Source of the DNA: a virus
IMG/VR virus record: IMGVR_UViG_3300035698_010429
Coordinates: 1 to 39,404 of that record
Length of the DNA: 39,404 nt
Strand: one strand, 5' to 3'
Shown here: one piece after another, positions 32,229 through 38,052 of the stretch
How the letters are laid out: each line of letters starts with the position of its first letter
Numbering within the stretch: position 1 is the first letter of the stretch
The notes under the pieces: generated by a model
What the model was told of the DNA's origin: nothing
The model's input: only the letters and a program-made list of their open reading frames with translations
Database searches by the model: none
Made by a program: the position numbers and the translations under genes

Positions 32229-32763
32229 ATCTGAGCAGGGGAAGGAACGTAGCGTCGCCATAGTTGTGGATGTCGACGGTACGCACACCAAGGGAGTCGA
32301 GGTTGATGTAGCCTCGGGAGTCTCCTTTGAAATCATAGCCTTCTCGGTGGATTCTGACAAGAGTGCATACCTCTGGTCCGAAGAACTTTACGATCGGCTC
32401 AGTCTCCGCCTGGAAGCCTGAGTCGCTGATCAAGAAGGTGGTCTCCGCATTCCCGATCTGGCACATCTCATCTACGAGCTGGTGCCCAAGGAAGTCGTCG
32501 CCGAAGTACGGTTTGATCACGTTCTCCGACATGTCGATGTATGCCTTCCTAGGTGAGCGACCACCGAACAGCTGGCTGTCCCTGTCCTTCGAATCCTCGA
32601 AGTAGTCGTGGCCCAGGGGAGCTCCCTGGAAATCGGTCAGGCCGGCAGCTGCGTGCGTCATGCATTTCAGCGTCGCACTCAGCTTCATGTTGATGCCCGG
32701 CAGCGCTTTCGCCGCGAAGTCCTTGCCCGATCCTGGTGGGCCATTCAGAAAGATGATTCTCAT
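32209..32763 (-). CDS. Deoxynucleoside monophosphate kinase-like P-loop protein
   Basis: 184 residues, ATG at 32763 overlapping the previous stop (ATGA). Walker A GPPGSGKD at residues 8-15 with a hydrophobic strand MRIIFLN before it. Further on GDDFLGHQLVDEMCQIG, then TTFLISDSGFQAETEPIV and VCTLVRIHREGYDFKGDSR, the strand and lid region expected of phage dNMP kinases of the T4 gene 1 type. Such enzymes phosphorylate dNMPs, in some phages modified ones, for DNA synthesis. The fold is clear, and the exact substrate is not. It sits in the small-gene operon with a MazG-like protein that also acts on nucleotides. Confidence 0.72.
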   Translation of the reverse strand: MRIIFLNGPPGSGKDFAAKALPGINMKLSATLKCMTHAAAGLTDFQGAPLGHDYFEDSKDRDSQLFGGRSPRKAYIDMSENVIKPYFGDDFLGHQLVDEMCQIGNAETTFLISDSGFQAETEPIVKFFGPEVCTLVRIHREGYDFKGDSRGYINLDSLGVRTVDIHNYGDATFLPLLRYAISKH

Positions 32764-32912
32764 AGCAGGCGAAACGCAATGTCCTCGGCTTTGACTTGGA
32801 TCGTATCCGGGCAGCCCAGCATGGTGACCCCATCAAGCTCGGAGAAGGATTCGATGTTCACCTTCACCACGAAGATGGCGTCGCCATTCAGGAGTGTAAG
32901 TCGGAGGGTCAT
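32760..32912 (-). CDS. Small beta-rich protein of unknown function
   Basis: 50 residues, ATG at 32912, ending in TGA at 32760 that overlaps the kinase ATG. The sequence (MTLRLTLLNGDAIFVVKVNI, then ESFSELDGVTMLGC, PDTIQVKAEDIAFRLL) suggests four beta strands. There is no known family. Tight overlaps at both ends and a natural composition support translation. Confidence 0.52.
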   Translation of the reverse strand: MTLRLTLLNGDAIFVVKVNIESFSELDGVTMLGCPDTIQVKAEDIAFRLL

Positions 32913-33025
32913 GAGTAGTGCCCCCAGATGATGAGCGCCAGCGGAGTGCCCACTGCGAGGACCACAGCCCAGCAGAGCACAGACAAAGTGTACTCGACGA
33001 CGCCAGCTTCGATGTATGATCTCAC
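32909..33025 (-). CDS. Single-TM membrane peptide
   Basis: 38 residues from GTG at 33025, which overlaps the preceding stop (GTGA), and ending with an ATGA overlap onto the next gene. A single hydrophobic segment, YTLSVLCWAVVLAVGTPLAL, follows the short N-terminus MRSYIEAGVVE, with C-terminal IIWGHYS. One of several tiny membrane peptides in this operon. Function unknown. The other frame open here to 33310 is a shadow. Confidence 0.5.
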   Translation of the reverse strand: MRSYIEAGVVEYTLSVLCWAVVLAVGTPLALIIWGHYS

Positions 33026-33210
33026 ACGGACCTCCGTTGGCTGATCTCGATGCACTTCCCGCAGACGCGGCTGGTGGGGGACACGGGTATGCCCCTGAGC
33101 TTGGTACCGCAGATGGCGTAGTCGCCTTTCTTCGGTACGACTCCCTTCTCTACGAGGTGGGCCTTGGTGACTTTGCCGAGATCGATGTCTAGGCAGGGGT
33201 TGGTCTTCAT
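33022..33210 (-). CDS. Small cysteine-containing protein of unknown function
   Basis: 62 residues, ATG at 33210 overlapping the previous stop (ATGA). Four cysteines: C6, then C34, and a CGKC pair near residues 50-53. The basic/hydrophobic spacing (VEKGVVPKKGDYAICGTKLRG) could form a small zinc-bound fold using the CGKC pair. No family is recognised. It lies inside the overlapping small-gene operon. Confidence 0.52.
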   Translation of the reverse strand: MKTNPCLDIDLGKVTKAHLVEKGVVPKKGDYAICGTKLRGIPVSPTSRVCGKCIEISQRRSV

Positions 33211-33374
33211 CTGTTCCTCTTCCGCGCCTTCTTGGCACGCTTGGCTTTGGCCCTGTCCGAGCCTGCTTTCTTGGTTTTGCTTGGGTCACTACACCATCCG
33301 GCACCGCCACCCCCAGTAGGTGCTTGCGCCATGCCGCGCATCACCCATTCGCTCGTTGACTTACATATGGCCAT
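33207..33374 (-). CDS. Small basic protein
   Basis: 55 residues, ATG at 33374 with a GAGAGA-type leader. The N-terminal part (MAICKSTSEWVMRGMAQAPT) is followed by GGGGAGW and a strongly basic C-terminal tail (DRAKAKRAKKARKRNR), which could bind nucleic acid. The frame stays open upstream to an ATG at 33491, but in 33361-33498 another frame encodes a more natural protein, so the shorter form is preferred. It overlaps that gene by 14 bp. Function unknown. Confidence 0.5.
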   Translation of the reverse strand: MAICKSTSEWVMRGMAQAPTGGGGAGWCSDPSKTKKAGSDRAKAKRAKKARKRNR

Positions 33375-33498
33375 AAATCTCTCGCGCTCCTGCCCGCTTC
33401 TTCCATTCCCTGTACTTCCGGATGATGGAGAGAAAGCCTCGCCACCCGTTCTCTTGTGCTTCAGTTTGCACGGCATCGTGGGGGTCCACATAGCACAT
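33361..33498 (-). CDS. Small basic/aromatic protein
   Basis: 45 residues, ATG at 33498 overlapping the previous stop (TGATG). The sequence MCYVDPHDAVQTEAQENGW followed by GFLSIIRKYREWKKRAGA has a helix with basic and aromatic residues. No family is recognised. It is preferred over the competing frame 33207-33491 because of its coupling and composition. It is one of the micro-proteins of the operon downstream of the MazG-like enzyme. Confidence 0.48.
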   Translation of the reverse strand: MCYVDPHDAVQTEAQENGWRGFLSIIRKYREWKKRAGAREIYGHM

Positions 33499-34004
33499 CA
33501 GCCCATCTCCGGACCATCGCGGTCTGCCATGAACTGAGTCTTGTACTCGTAGAGAACCCGCTGCGGGTCGGGTGCCTGCCAGCCGTCAGGCTTCGTCGGC
33601 TTGGTCAGTGGGCCAGCGGGCACCTTTGCCATGTTCGCACGCTGCACGTCCTTCCAGAACGGCCTGAGCGGAAGGCCCAGTGCAACCAGCGTACCAATGG
33701 TCACGTAGATGAGGTCCACGGCTTCGGCCGCGATCTTGGCGAGGGAGCGGAGCCTGATCGCTTCGACCAGCTCTTTGCATTCCTCTTCGATGCGAGCAAT
33801 CCGGAACTCCAGCATCTCCGAGTCTGCCATACCTGGCGAGGCGGGTGCGGGATGTCCGAACTTCAGGTGGAACGCACGGACGTCCTCCTCAATCCCTTCC
33901 TCCAGGCTCCTGGCATGAGTGGCGCAGTCCCGCAAGAAACCCGCATGCGCAGGCGAGGAAGAGAATCGAGCTGCATTCTGCAGCGTGCTGGATAGGGTCG
34001 TCAT
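33498..34004 (-). CDS. MazG-like NTP pyrophosphohydrolase
   Basis: 168 residues from ATG 34004 (GTG 34019 is an alternative). The all-alpha NTP pyrophosphohydrolase domain is clear: DVRAFHLKFGHP, then MLEFRIARIEEECKELVEAI with the E-x2-E-like metal ligands (EEECKE), AAEAVDLIYVTIGTLVALGL with the second acid pair (E..D), and FWKDVQRANMAKV. These enzymes hydrolyse (d)NTPs to (d)NMPs and may regulate nucleotide pools or alarmones. The N-terminal about 45 residues precede the domain and overlap a 60-residue gene in another frame, so the true start may lie further downstream. It is placed with a dNMP kinase-like gene. Confidence 0.82.
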   Translation of the reverse strand: MTTLSSTLQNAARFSSSPAHAGFLRDCATHARSLEEGIEEDVRAFHLKFGHPAPASPGMADSEMLEFRIARIEEECKELVEAIRLRSLAKIAAEAVDLIYVTIGTLVALGLPLRPFWKDVQRANMAKVPAGPLTKPTKPDGWQAPDPQRVLYEYKTQFMADRDGPEMG

Positions 34005-34071
34005 CGGTAATGATCTCACGGAGTTCCATGATACGGGCGAATTCTTCTAGTTCAGTCAGTTCAAGTTTCAT
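33889..34071 (-). CDS. Small helical protein overlapping the MazG-like gene
   Basis: 60 residues, ATG at 34071. The chain MKLELTELEEFARIMELREI, DDDPIQHAAECSSILFLACA, CGFLAGLRHSCQEPGGRD has natural composition, an acidic first helix and a cysteine-rich hydrophobic helix. It overlaps the upstream gene by 11 bases and the MazG-like gene by 116 bases. Either both are translated or the MazG start is internal near the end of this gene. No function is assigned. Confidence 0.45.
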   Translation of the reverse strand: MKLELTELEEFARIMELREIITDDDPIQHAAECSSILFLACACGFLAGLRHSCQEPGGRD

Positions 34072-34375
34072 CGGTATGCCTCGCGTCTTCGCCGCGATCG
34101 AGCGCACCAGCTTGGGTGCCCAAAGCGATCACCACTTTGCGGTCGATCTTCCCGTCGCCCAGTAGGGTCCAGATGACATGTGCCAACTCTTCCCGTCGGA
34201 CGTAGGTCGCTCGATGCACTTCATTCGATTTGGCATTGTACTTGGCAAACCAGTATGCGGACGATTCGTCCCTGCGCTTGAGCTCCGCCTCCAGTTCGGC
34301 GATACGCTCGTCCACCTCATCGCAGTCGTAGACATCCGCATGGAAGTGGTAGTCCCCTGCTCTGTGCTTCTTCAA
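34061..34375 (-). CDS. Small protein with charged helix, unknown function
   Basis: 104 residues from TTG at 34375, which overlaps the previous stop as TTGA. No ATG exists in frame. The N-terminus is histidine-rich (MKKHRAGDYHFHADVYD), then a charged coiled-coil segment (VDERIAELEAELKRRDES), and a helical C-terminal part (ELAHVIWTLLGDGKIDRKVV). No family is recognised. The natural composition and the TTGA junction support the call. Part of the overlapping operon that starts at 34569. Confidence 0.55.
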   Translation of the reverse strand: MKKHRAGDYHFHADVYDCDEVDERIAELEAELKRRDESSAYWFAKYNAKSNEVHRATYVRREELAHVIWTLLGDGKIDRKVVIALGTQAGALDRGEDARHTDET

Positions 34376-34569
34376 GCGAACGCTCCCATGACAGCGCGGA
34401 GAGCGTTGGTCAGGTCGAGGTCGATGACGGGCATCCAGTCCTCGTCTTCTAGGATCTCCAGGATGGTGGCGGCCGGATCGAACTGGTCGGCCGAGGCGGC
34501 GAAGGCATCAAGGCTCGGGAAGCTGATCGGCTGGAGCGGGAAGGCGGTGAGGTTGATTGCTTGTACCAT
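34372..34569 (-). CDS. Small acidic protein, first gene of the overlapping operon
   Basis: 65 residues, ATG at 34569, 35 bp downstream of the promoter at 34604-34639. The sequence MVQAINLTAFPLQPISFPSL, DAFAASADQFDPAATILEIL, EDEDWMPVIDLDLTNALRAV is acidic and alternates short strands and helices. No family is recognised. It opens the about 4-kb leftward operon running to 30653. Confidence 0.55.
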   Translation of the reverse strand: MVQAINLTAFPLQPISFPSLDAFAASADQFDPAATILEILEDEDWMPVIDLDLTNALRAVMGAFA

Positions 34570-34603
34570 GATTACGTTGGGTTGCGGAACTCGTTACACC
34601 ATG

Positions 34604-34639
34604 ATCATACCACGGATCTTGAGTCGGGGACGGGGATTT
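34604..34639 (-). promoter_or_regulatory. TCCCC-box promoter overlapping the ClpP-like stop
   Basis: AAATCCCCGTCCCC (34639-34626), 16-bp spacer, CGTGG then TATGAT (34609-34604). The hexamer overlaps the TGA stop of the ClpP-like gene. It should start transcription of the small-gene operon beginning at 34569. Confidence 0.7.
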
Positions 34640-35231
34640 CCCAGATTTCGTCAACAATCCCCCACTCCACCGCCTGCTTGGCGTCGAAATATGTGTCCTC
34701 AGTCTTCTTCCCAATCCTCGACCAATGACTGTAGGGCATGCAACTGTACTTGGCTAGAAGTCGGTCCATAGTCTGGTCTCGCAGCTTCTGCATGGCAGCT
34801 GTGGCCAGTATGCCGCCTGGAGTGCCTTCGGCAGTCATGCTTGTTCCGTGACACATGAACAGGCAGTTCGGCGAGGCGGAACGCCTGTTGCCTGCAGCAA
34901 CCAGGAAGGGAGCAGCCGACATACAGAAGCCCAACGCTACCGTATGGACGGGGCAGCGGACAGCACGCATCACGTCGTGCAGCACGAAGCTTTCGTCGAT
35001 GGAGCCACCGTAGCTGCTGATCACCATCTCCACCGGCACGTCGCTGACGTCAGCCATGTAGATCAGACCACGAATCGCGAATGCGATGGTGTCTTCGCCA
35101 ACATCCCCATGAAGGAAGATCCTCCGCCTGTCGATGTCGATCCCATAATCCAGCAGGTAGGACAGACCCTCTACGGGGTGAGGACTGCCAGGGTGTGGCT
35201 GCCTGGGCAGATCTCTCGGCTTGTTCGACAT
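34605..35231 (-). CDS. ClpP-like serine protease (S14 family)
   Basis: 208 residues, ATG at 35231. The ClpP fold is clear: IFLHGDVGEDT, then the glycine loop SSYGGSIDE, catalytic S105 in GFCMSAAPFLVAAG, H128 in LFMCHGTS and a probable Asp at about 179 in the KKTEDTYFDAKQA segment, followed by AVEWGIVDEI. In phages S14 proteases usually sit in the capsid module and mature the head. This one lies in a small-gene region more than 10 kb from the capsid genes, and the head module has its own XkdF-like protease. It may act on host or phage regulatory proteins. No Clp ATPase partner is visible. Confidence 0.85.
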   Translation of the reverse strand: MSNKPRDLPRQPHPGSPHPVEGLSYLLDYGIDIDRRRIFLHGDVGEDTIAFAIRGLIYMADVSDVPVEMVISSYGGSIDESFVLHDVMRAVRCPVHTVALGFCMSAAPFLVAAGNRRSASPNCLFMCHGTSMTAEGTPGGILATAAMQKLRDQTMDRLLAKYSCMPYSHWSRIGKKTEDTYFDAKQAVEWGIVDEIWEIPVPDSRSVV

Positions 35232-35386
35232 GCGTGACGATAGGGGAAGATCCGGCCCTCGCCTAGACGAGCACGGAATGGACGCTTGCAGGTGGTACAG
35301 AACACAGGACGCTGGCCTTCAAGCGCAAGCTTGTACTGCCTTTGCATCATTCGGATCAGCTCGATGAAATCGTTCTTGTCCATCAT
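35171..35386 (-). CDS. Small zinc-finger-like protein overlapping the ClpP-like gene
   Basis: 71 residues, ATG at 35386 overlapping the metallophosphoesterase stop (ATGA); a second ATG follows at once. N-terminal helix MMDKNDFIELIRMMQRQYKL, then CTTCKRPFRAR (C-x2-C) and YRHACRTSREIC with further cysteines and histidine, a plausible zinc site. The last 20 codons overlap the ClpP-like gene by 61 bp in another frame. It is probably a small regulator or adaptor. No family is recognised. Confidence 0.55.
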   Translation of the reverse strand: MMDKNDFIELIRMMQRQYKLALEGQRPVFCTTCKRPFRARLGEGRIFPYRHACRTSREICPGSHTLAVLTP

Positions 35387-36693
35387 ATCTCAAGCATGGC
35401 CTGACGTTGGTCCTGCTCCTCTGTAGTGATCTCCCAGGTGTATCCGCCGAAGTAAGCCATAGACCTACCGATATGACACTCCTCAACCGCCACGTGCCTG
35501 TGGCGAGGAAACAGCCGAGCGACGATGAAGGTGGTCGCCCATCCCGAGGACTCTAGTGGGCCAGGCATGTACTCGTCACCCACCCCATGGGGGAAGGCCA
35601 TGCATCCTGTCTGGAACCAGCGGACAGGGCCAGTAGCCAGTGTCCCCGAGGAGGCTGTCTCGGGGTTGTGCATGTGGCCGTTCGTCCCGTAGGTCATGAA
35701 CTTGACCAGGTGCTTCATCGCCGAACCCGTGCCGGTGAGGAATCCGTGAACTGTGGTCCAGAACGGTTGGCCGTTCGAGTCGTACAGGACCTCCCAGTTC
35801 TTGGCGATGTCACGACGTCGCATCCTCTCGGTGGGGTTGAGGAACGTACTCTTCGCAACCAGCCCAACCTCCAGTTCGTCCAGGTGGAAGAGCTTGTCGT
35901 ATCCCACATACTCGCCCAGCTGATACAGAGCGTTGGGTGCCTCGGCCAGAGCGTAGACCAGACGCGCATCGTGGTTCCCCATGATGATCTTCAGGTCTGC
36001 ATCGGGGCAGGCCTCGCGGTCCGCTCGCATCACCGGGTTGACGAAGCTGTCTGCTTCCGCCTTGATCGTGAGCGGGAAATGCCCAGGGAGTTGTCGGTGC
36101 TTCGACAGCTTGGGGAAGTCGACCATGTCTCCGTTGTACCGGATCCCGTCGGGCTGCACGATGTCCCGCACCTCGCCCCACACGCGCAGACCAAACGGGT
36201 CCAGGTAGCGGCTGTGCCAGTCGCTACCGATCTGGAGTACCACCTGCTCGGCGGACATGTCCAAACGGTCATAGGCACCGTCCCACGGCTTCACGTGCTG
36301 CTCAGCATAGTGCATCACATCCTGCGCCCGAAGCGTCTTGGATATGTTGCTGTACACCCGTTTGTCCGCCATCGTTTCATCGATGCCGGCCCGACGCTTG
36401 AACTCAGCGTGGGTGCCGATGGTGTAGCGGGCCAGCTGTTCGCTGTAGTGCCCATGCTGGCGATAACGCTCGCGCGAGGCCGAAGGCGGGAACAGCTCTC
36501 GGGGAAGTTGGAACACTCGGCGCAGATCAGCGCAGAGCTCCTCACGAACAGACTCGGCCAGTTCCGGATCTTGCCGAACTGCTTCAATGAGATGGGAATT
36601 TGCTTCGCGGTTCGTACGAGCTTCCGCCATCATCTCTGCGATGGCTTGTGATCTCTGCTCGGCGACCGATGGAGTGTCGGAAGTTTCACTCAT
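35383..36693 (-). CDS. Calcineurin-like metallophosphoesterase
   Basis: 436 residues from ATG 36693 (a TTG two codons earlier is less likely). After an N-terminal helical region of about 150 residues, the metallophosphoesterase motifs appear in order: SDWH (157-160, D-x-H), NGDMVD (187-192, GD-x2-D), MGNHD (238-242, GNHD) and GTNGHMH (about 340, GH-x-H). These bind two metal ions and hydrolyse phosphoesters, including nucleic acids in some members. The N-terminus contains RVYSNISKTLRAQD-type sequence found in phage relatives. The substrate is unknown. It lies upstream of a zinc-finger peptide and the ClpP-like protease, probably cotranscribed. Confidence 0.86.
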   Translation of the reverse strand: MSETSDTPSVAEQRSQAIAEMMAEARTNREANSHLIEAVRQDPELAESVREELCADLRRVFQLPRELFPPSASRERYRQHGHYSEQLARYTIGTHAEFKRRAGIDETMADKRVYSNISKTLRAQDVMHYAEQHVKPWDGAYDRLDMSAEQVVLQIGSDWHSRYLDPFGLRVWGEVRDIVQPDGIRYNGDMVDFPKLSKHRQLPGHFPLTIKAEADSFVNPVMRADREACPDADLKIIMGNHDARLVYALAEAPNALYQLGEYVGYDKLFHLDELEVGLVAKSTFLNPTERMRRRDIAKNWEVLYDSNGQPFWTTVHGFLTGTGSAMKHLVKFMTYGTNGHMHNPETASSGTLATGPVRWFQTGCMAFPHGVGDEYMPGPLESSGWATTFIVARLFPRHRHVAVEECHIGRSMAYFGGYTWEITTEEQDQRQAMLEI

Positions 36694-36733
36694 GCCCAAG
36701 CATAGCGTACCTTGGCAGGAGCGGCGGAAAGAA

Positions 36734-36850
36734 TTACCCGATCGCTGCTTGAAGTATGACGTTCAGCTTCAAGAGGCTGAAGAACAGGACGCCGACGAAG
36801 CCGGCAAGGAAGAGAGCGGTGGGGGGAATGTCTTGGATGAGGTCTTTCAT
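36734..36850 (-). CDS. Tiny single-TM membrane protein
   Basis: 38 residues, ATG at 36850, stop TAA at 36734. Nearly the whole chain is one membrane helix, TALFLAGFVGVLFFSLLKLN, preceded by MKDLIQDIPP and followed by VILQAAIG. A promoter with TGGTATCAT stands 9 bp upstream of the ATG. The length and hydrophobicity suggest a membrane-acting small protein such as a toxin-like peptide, inhibitor or holin-like factor. No family is recognised. Confidence 0.58.
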   Translation of the reverse strand: MKDLIQDIPPTALFLAGFVGVLFFSLLKLNVILQAAIG

Positions 36851-36858
36851 AACAAGTG

Positions 36859-36886
36859 ATGATACCACGCTCAGAGCGAAAGGCAA
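36859..36886 (-). promoter_or_regulatory. Promoter before the tiny membrane protein
   Basis: TTGCCT (36886-36881), 16-bp spacer, CGTGG then TATCAT (36864-36859), an extended -10. It lacks the TCCCC box of the other promoters but keeps the CGTGGTATNNT core, and has a more usual -35. Confidence 0.62.
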
Positions 36887-36904
36887 ATGGATCTGTAGAA
36901 TTGA

Positions 36905-36936
36905 TGAAAGAATCCCAGAGCGAGGGGCTCTGGGAT
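36905..36936 (-). terminator. Intrinsic terminator
   Basis: Minus-strand RNA: ATCCCAGAGC, 5-nt loop, GCTCTGGGAU (36936-36912), a perfect 10-bp stem followed by a mixed U tract (UCUUUC). It ends the transcript of 37346-37055 together with the structured RNA just before it. Confidence 0.8.
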
Positions 36937-36960
36937 CCTGCTAAATGCGAGATGGAGTAG

Positions 36961-37036
36961 TCAGCTCCACCGTCTGGTGGTCACCTCCTTAGCTCAGTCG
37001 GGAGGAACTCCCGACGATGCCCCATTGTACGGGGCA
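36961..37036 (-). ncRNA. Structured RNA with a perfect Shine-Dalgarno sequence and no evident gene
   Basis: On the minus strand, three hairpins stand in a row: TGCCCC/GGGGCA (37036-37018), a perfect 8-bp GTCGGGAG/CTCCCGAC stem (37015-36997) and CCACC/GGTGG (36980-36967). Between the second and third lies TAAGGAGGTGA (36991-36981), fully complementary to the last 11 bases of 16S rRNA. Only frames of 7-9 codons follow. The CCTCC inside the second stem can pair with GGAGG instead, so two structures exclude each other. It may be a translational decoy, a leader, an attenuator or a processed 3' UTR. Real only as a candidate. Confidence 0.4.
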
Positions 37037-37054
37037 CGGCCGAGATGCGCTTGC

Positions 37055-37204
37055 TCAATCCGGGATACCGACAGGAGGACGAACCTCGTACATACCATCG
37101 TCGTTCTCGACTACTGCCCAGGTGTCGGCTCCGTAGGTTTCCTCAGCGTAGGCAACGGCTGAGTCCTCAAAGACGAAAGTGACTTCTTTGTAGGGATCGT
37201 TCAT
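37055..37204 (-). CDS. Small acidic protein of unknown function
   Basis: 49 residues, ATG at 37204, two bases after the previous TGA. The sequence MNDPYKEVTFVFEDSAVAYA, EETYGADTWAVVENDDGMYE is acidic and beta-rich, with aromatic residues. No family is recognised. It is the second gene of a two-gene operon that starts at 37346. Confidence 0.52.
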   Translation of the reverse strand: MNDPYKEVTFVFEDSAVAYAEETYGADTWAVVENDDGMYEVRPPVGIPD

Positions 37205-37205
37205 A

Positions 37206-37346
37206 TCAGCTCCGTGCGTGAAACCACTTGGCAGCCTGGTACTCCAGATCGGAGTACTCGTTCTCGTCCATGATGTCCTCGACATCCATCGAGAGGTCGG
37301 AGAGGAAGGCTTCCAGGGAGGAGAGGTCGTATTGGTCGAATGTCAT
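37206..37346 (-). CDS. Small acidic helical protein
   Basis: 46 residues, ATG at 37346, 37 bp downstream of TATAGT. The sequence MTFDQYDLSSLEAFLSDLSM, DVEDIMDENEYSDLEYQAAK is strongly acidic and helical, the kind of charge pattern seen in phage DNA-mimic or host-inhibitor proteins, but it is very short and no match is recognised. It is the first gene of the small operon with 37055-37204. Confidence 0.55.
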   Translation of the reverse strand: MTFDQYDLSSLEAFLSDLSMDVEDIMDENEYSDLEYQAAKWFHARS

Positions 37347-37382
37347 GGTCTTTGGTAGGTTGGGCCTTTCGGCGAACACCTC

Positions 37383-37419
37383 ACTATACCACGAGATGTG
37401 AACCGGGGAAGTGGATTCC
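37383..37419 (-). promoter_or_regulatory. TCCCC-box promoter embedded in a hairpin
   Basis: GGAATCCACTTCCCC (37419-37405), 16-bp spacer, CGTGG then TATAGT (37388-37383). The box lies inside the 10-bp perfect palindrome that also acts as terminator for the preceding gene (37401-37425). Confidence 0.7.
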
Positions 37420-37425
37420 CCGGTT
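37401..37425 (-). terminator. Hairpin after the 78-residue gene, overlapping a promoter box
   Basis: AACCGGGGAA, 5-nt loop TCCAC, TTCCCCGGTT (37425-37401): a perfect 10-bp stem 11 bp after the stop at 37436. No long U tract follows, so termination is probable only in part. The same DNA carries the box of the next promoter. Confidence 0.55.
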
Positions 37426-37435
37426 TGTTGAAAGA

Positions 37436-37672
37436 TTACTTGCCCATGGCAGCTTGCTCGAGTAGCGCCTGCGCTTTGGCGAGGAGGTCCTGCACCTCGC
37501 GCATCCTCTCATCTCCGTGCTCCCGAACCTCGAAGACTTCCCTGCGCACCGCGTCAACCTTCTCGGCGAGCGCTGCCTCGGGGGAGGTCAGGAGAGCGAG
37601 TCCCTCCTCGGTGAGGTTGTACTGGTCGTCGGCGAGGTTCAGGAGGGAGCTTTGGACGTTGGTGAGTTTCAT
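37436..37672 (-). CDS. Small coiled-coil protein
   Basis: 78 residues, ATG at 37672. The N-terminus MKLTNVQSSLLNLADDQYNL is followed by a long charged helix (EKVDAVRREVFEVREHGDER, EVQDLLAKAQALLEQA) that should dimerise as a coiled coil. No family is recognised. It is a single-gene unit between a promoter (37714-37750) and the hairpin at 37401-37425. The C-rich leader lacks a Shine-Dalgarno and shares 17 bases with another leader at 38420-38436. Confidence 0.6.
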   Translation of the reverse strand: MKLTNVQSSLLNLADDQYNLTEEGLALLTSPEAALAEKVDAVRREVFEVREHGDERMREVQDLLAKAQALLEQAAMGK

Positions 37673-37713
37673 GGTCGTAGTTTGGTAGAAGGTGGTGCTT
37701 TCGCGAACACCTC

Positions 37714-37750
37714 ATCATACCACGAGATGTGGTGCGGGGAAGTGGATTCC
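37714..37750 (-). promoter_or_regulatory. TCCCC-box promoter of the coiled-coil gene
   Basis: GGAATCCACTTCCCC (37750-37736), 16-bp spacer, CGTGG then TATGAT (37719-37714). The match to the copy at 37383-37419 runs over almost 40 bp. Confidence 0.72.
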
Positions 37751-37756
37751 TGGGAT

Positions 37757-37915
37757 TTATCCCTGGGACGGTCGTAAGTCCTGCTGCTTCAGCTTCCTAC
37801 GAACTCGGCGAGCATCGAGAGCCTTGGCCTTGGCCTTGCTGTACTCACAGCAGCAGGGGCACTTCATTCCGCCAGGTCCGTGCTTGTCCTTCCTGATCTC
37901 CTTGGGCGTCTTCAT
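37757..37915 (-). CDS. Small basic cysteine-cluster protein
   Basis: 52 residues, ATG at 37915 overlapping the previous stop (ATGA). Basic N-terminus MKTPKEIRKDKHGPGGMK followed by CPCCC at residues 19-23 and a lysine/arginine-rich helix (SKAKAKALDARRVRRKLK). It may bind metal through the cysteines, or nucleic acid through the basic helix. No family is recognised. Last gene of a four-gene operon starting at 38412. Confidence 0.55.
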   Translation of the reverse strand: MKTPKEIRKDKHGPGGMKCPCCCEYSKAKAKALDARRVRRKLKQQDLRPSQG

Positions 37916-38052
37916 GCCATCTCCGCCCGTACTCGGGCAGCAACTTCTTCGCGAGTACCCTGCAGCAGCAGAGCGTCAGCTCCTTCGTCGAACAGAAGCC
38001 ACTCGGTTCCGTGGTCTTCGATCCGGAGGTCGCAGATTCGATAGATCTTCAT
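37912..38052 (-). CDS. Small protein of unknown function
   Basis: 46 residues, ATG at 38052 overlapping the previous stop (ATGA). MKIYRICDLRIEDHGTEWLL, FDEGADALLLQGTREEVAAR forms a beta-beta-alpha pattern. No family is recognised. Its own stop overlaps the next gene by 4 bases. Confidence 0.52.
   Translation of the reverse strand: MKIYRICDLRIEDHGTEWLLFDEGADALLLQGTREEVAARVRAEMA

Noticed and set aside
36975-37040. tRNA-like sequence on the plus strand (TTAGCTCAGTCGGGAG)
   Set aside because: It resembles a D-arm, but no matching acceptor stem, anticodon arm or T-loop (GTTCRANNC) can be folded around it. The hairpins found are not those of a cloverleaf.
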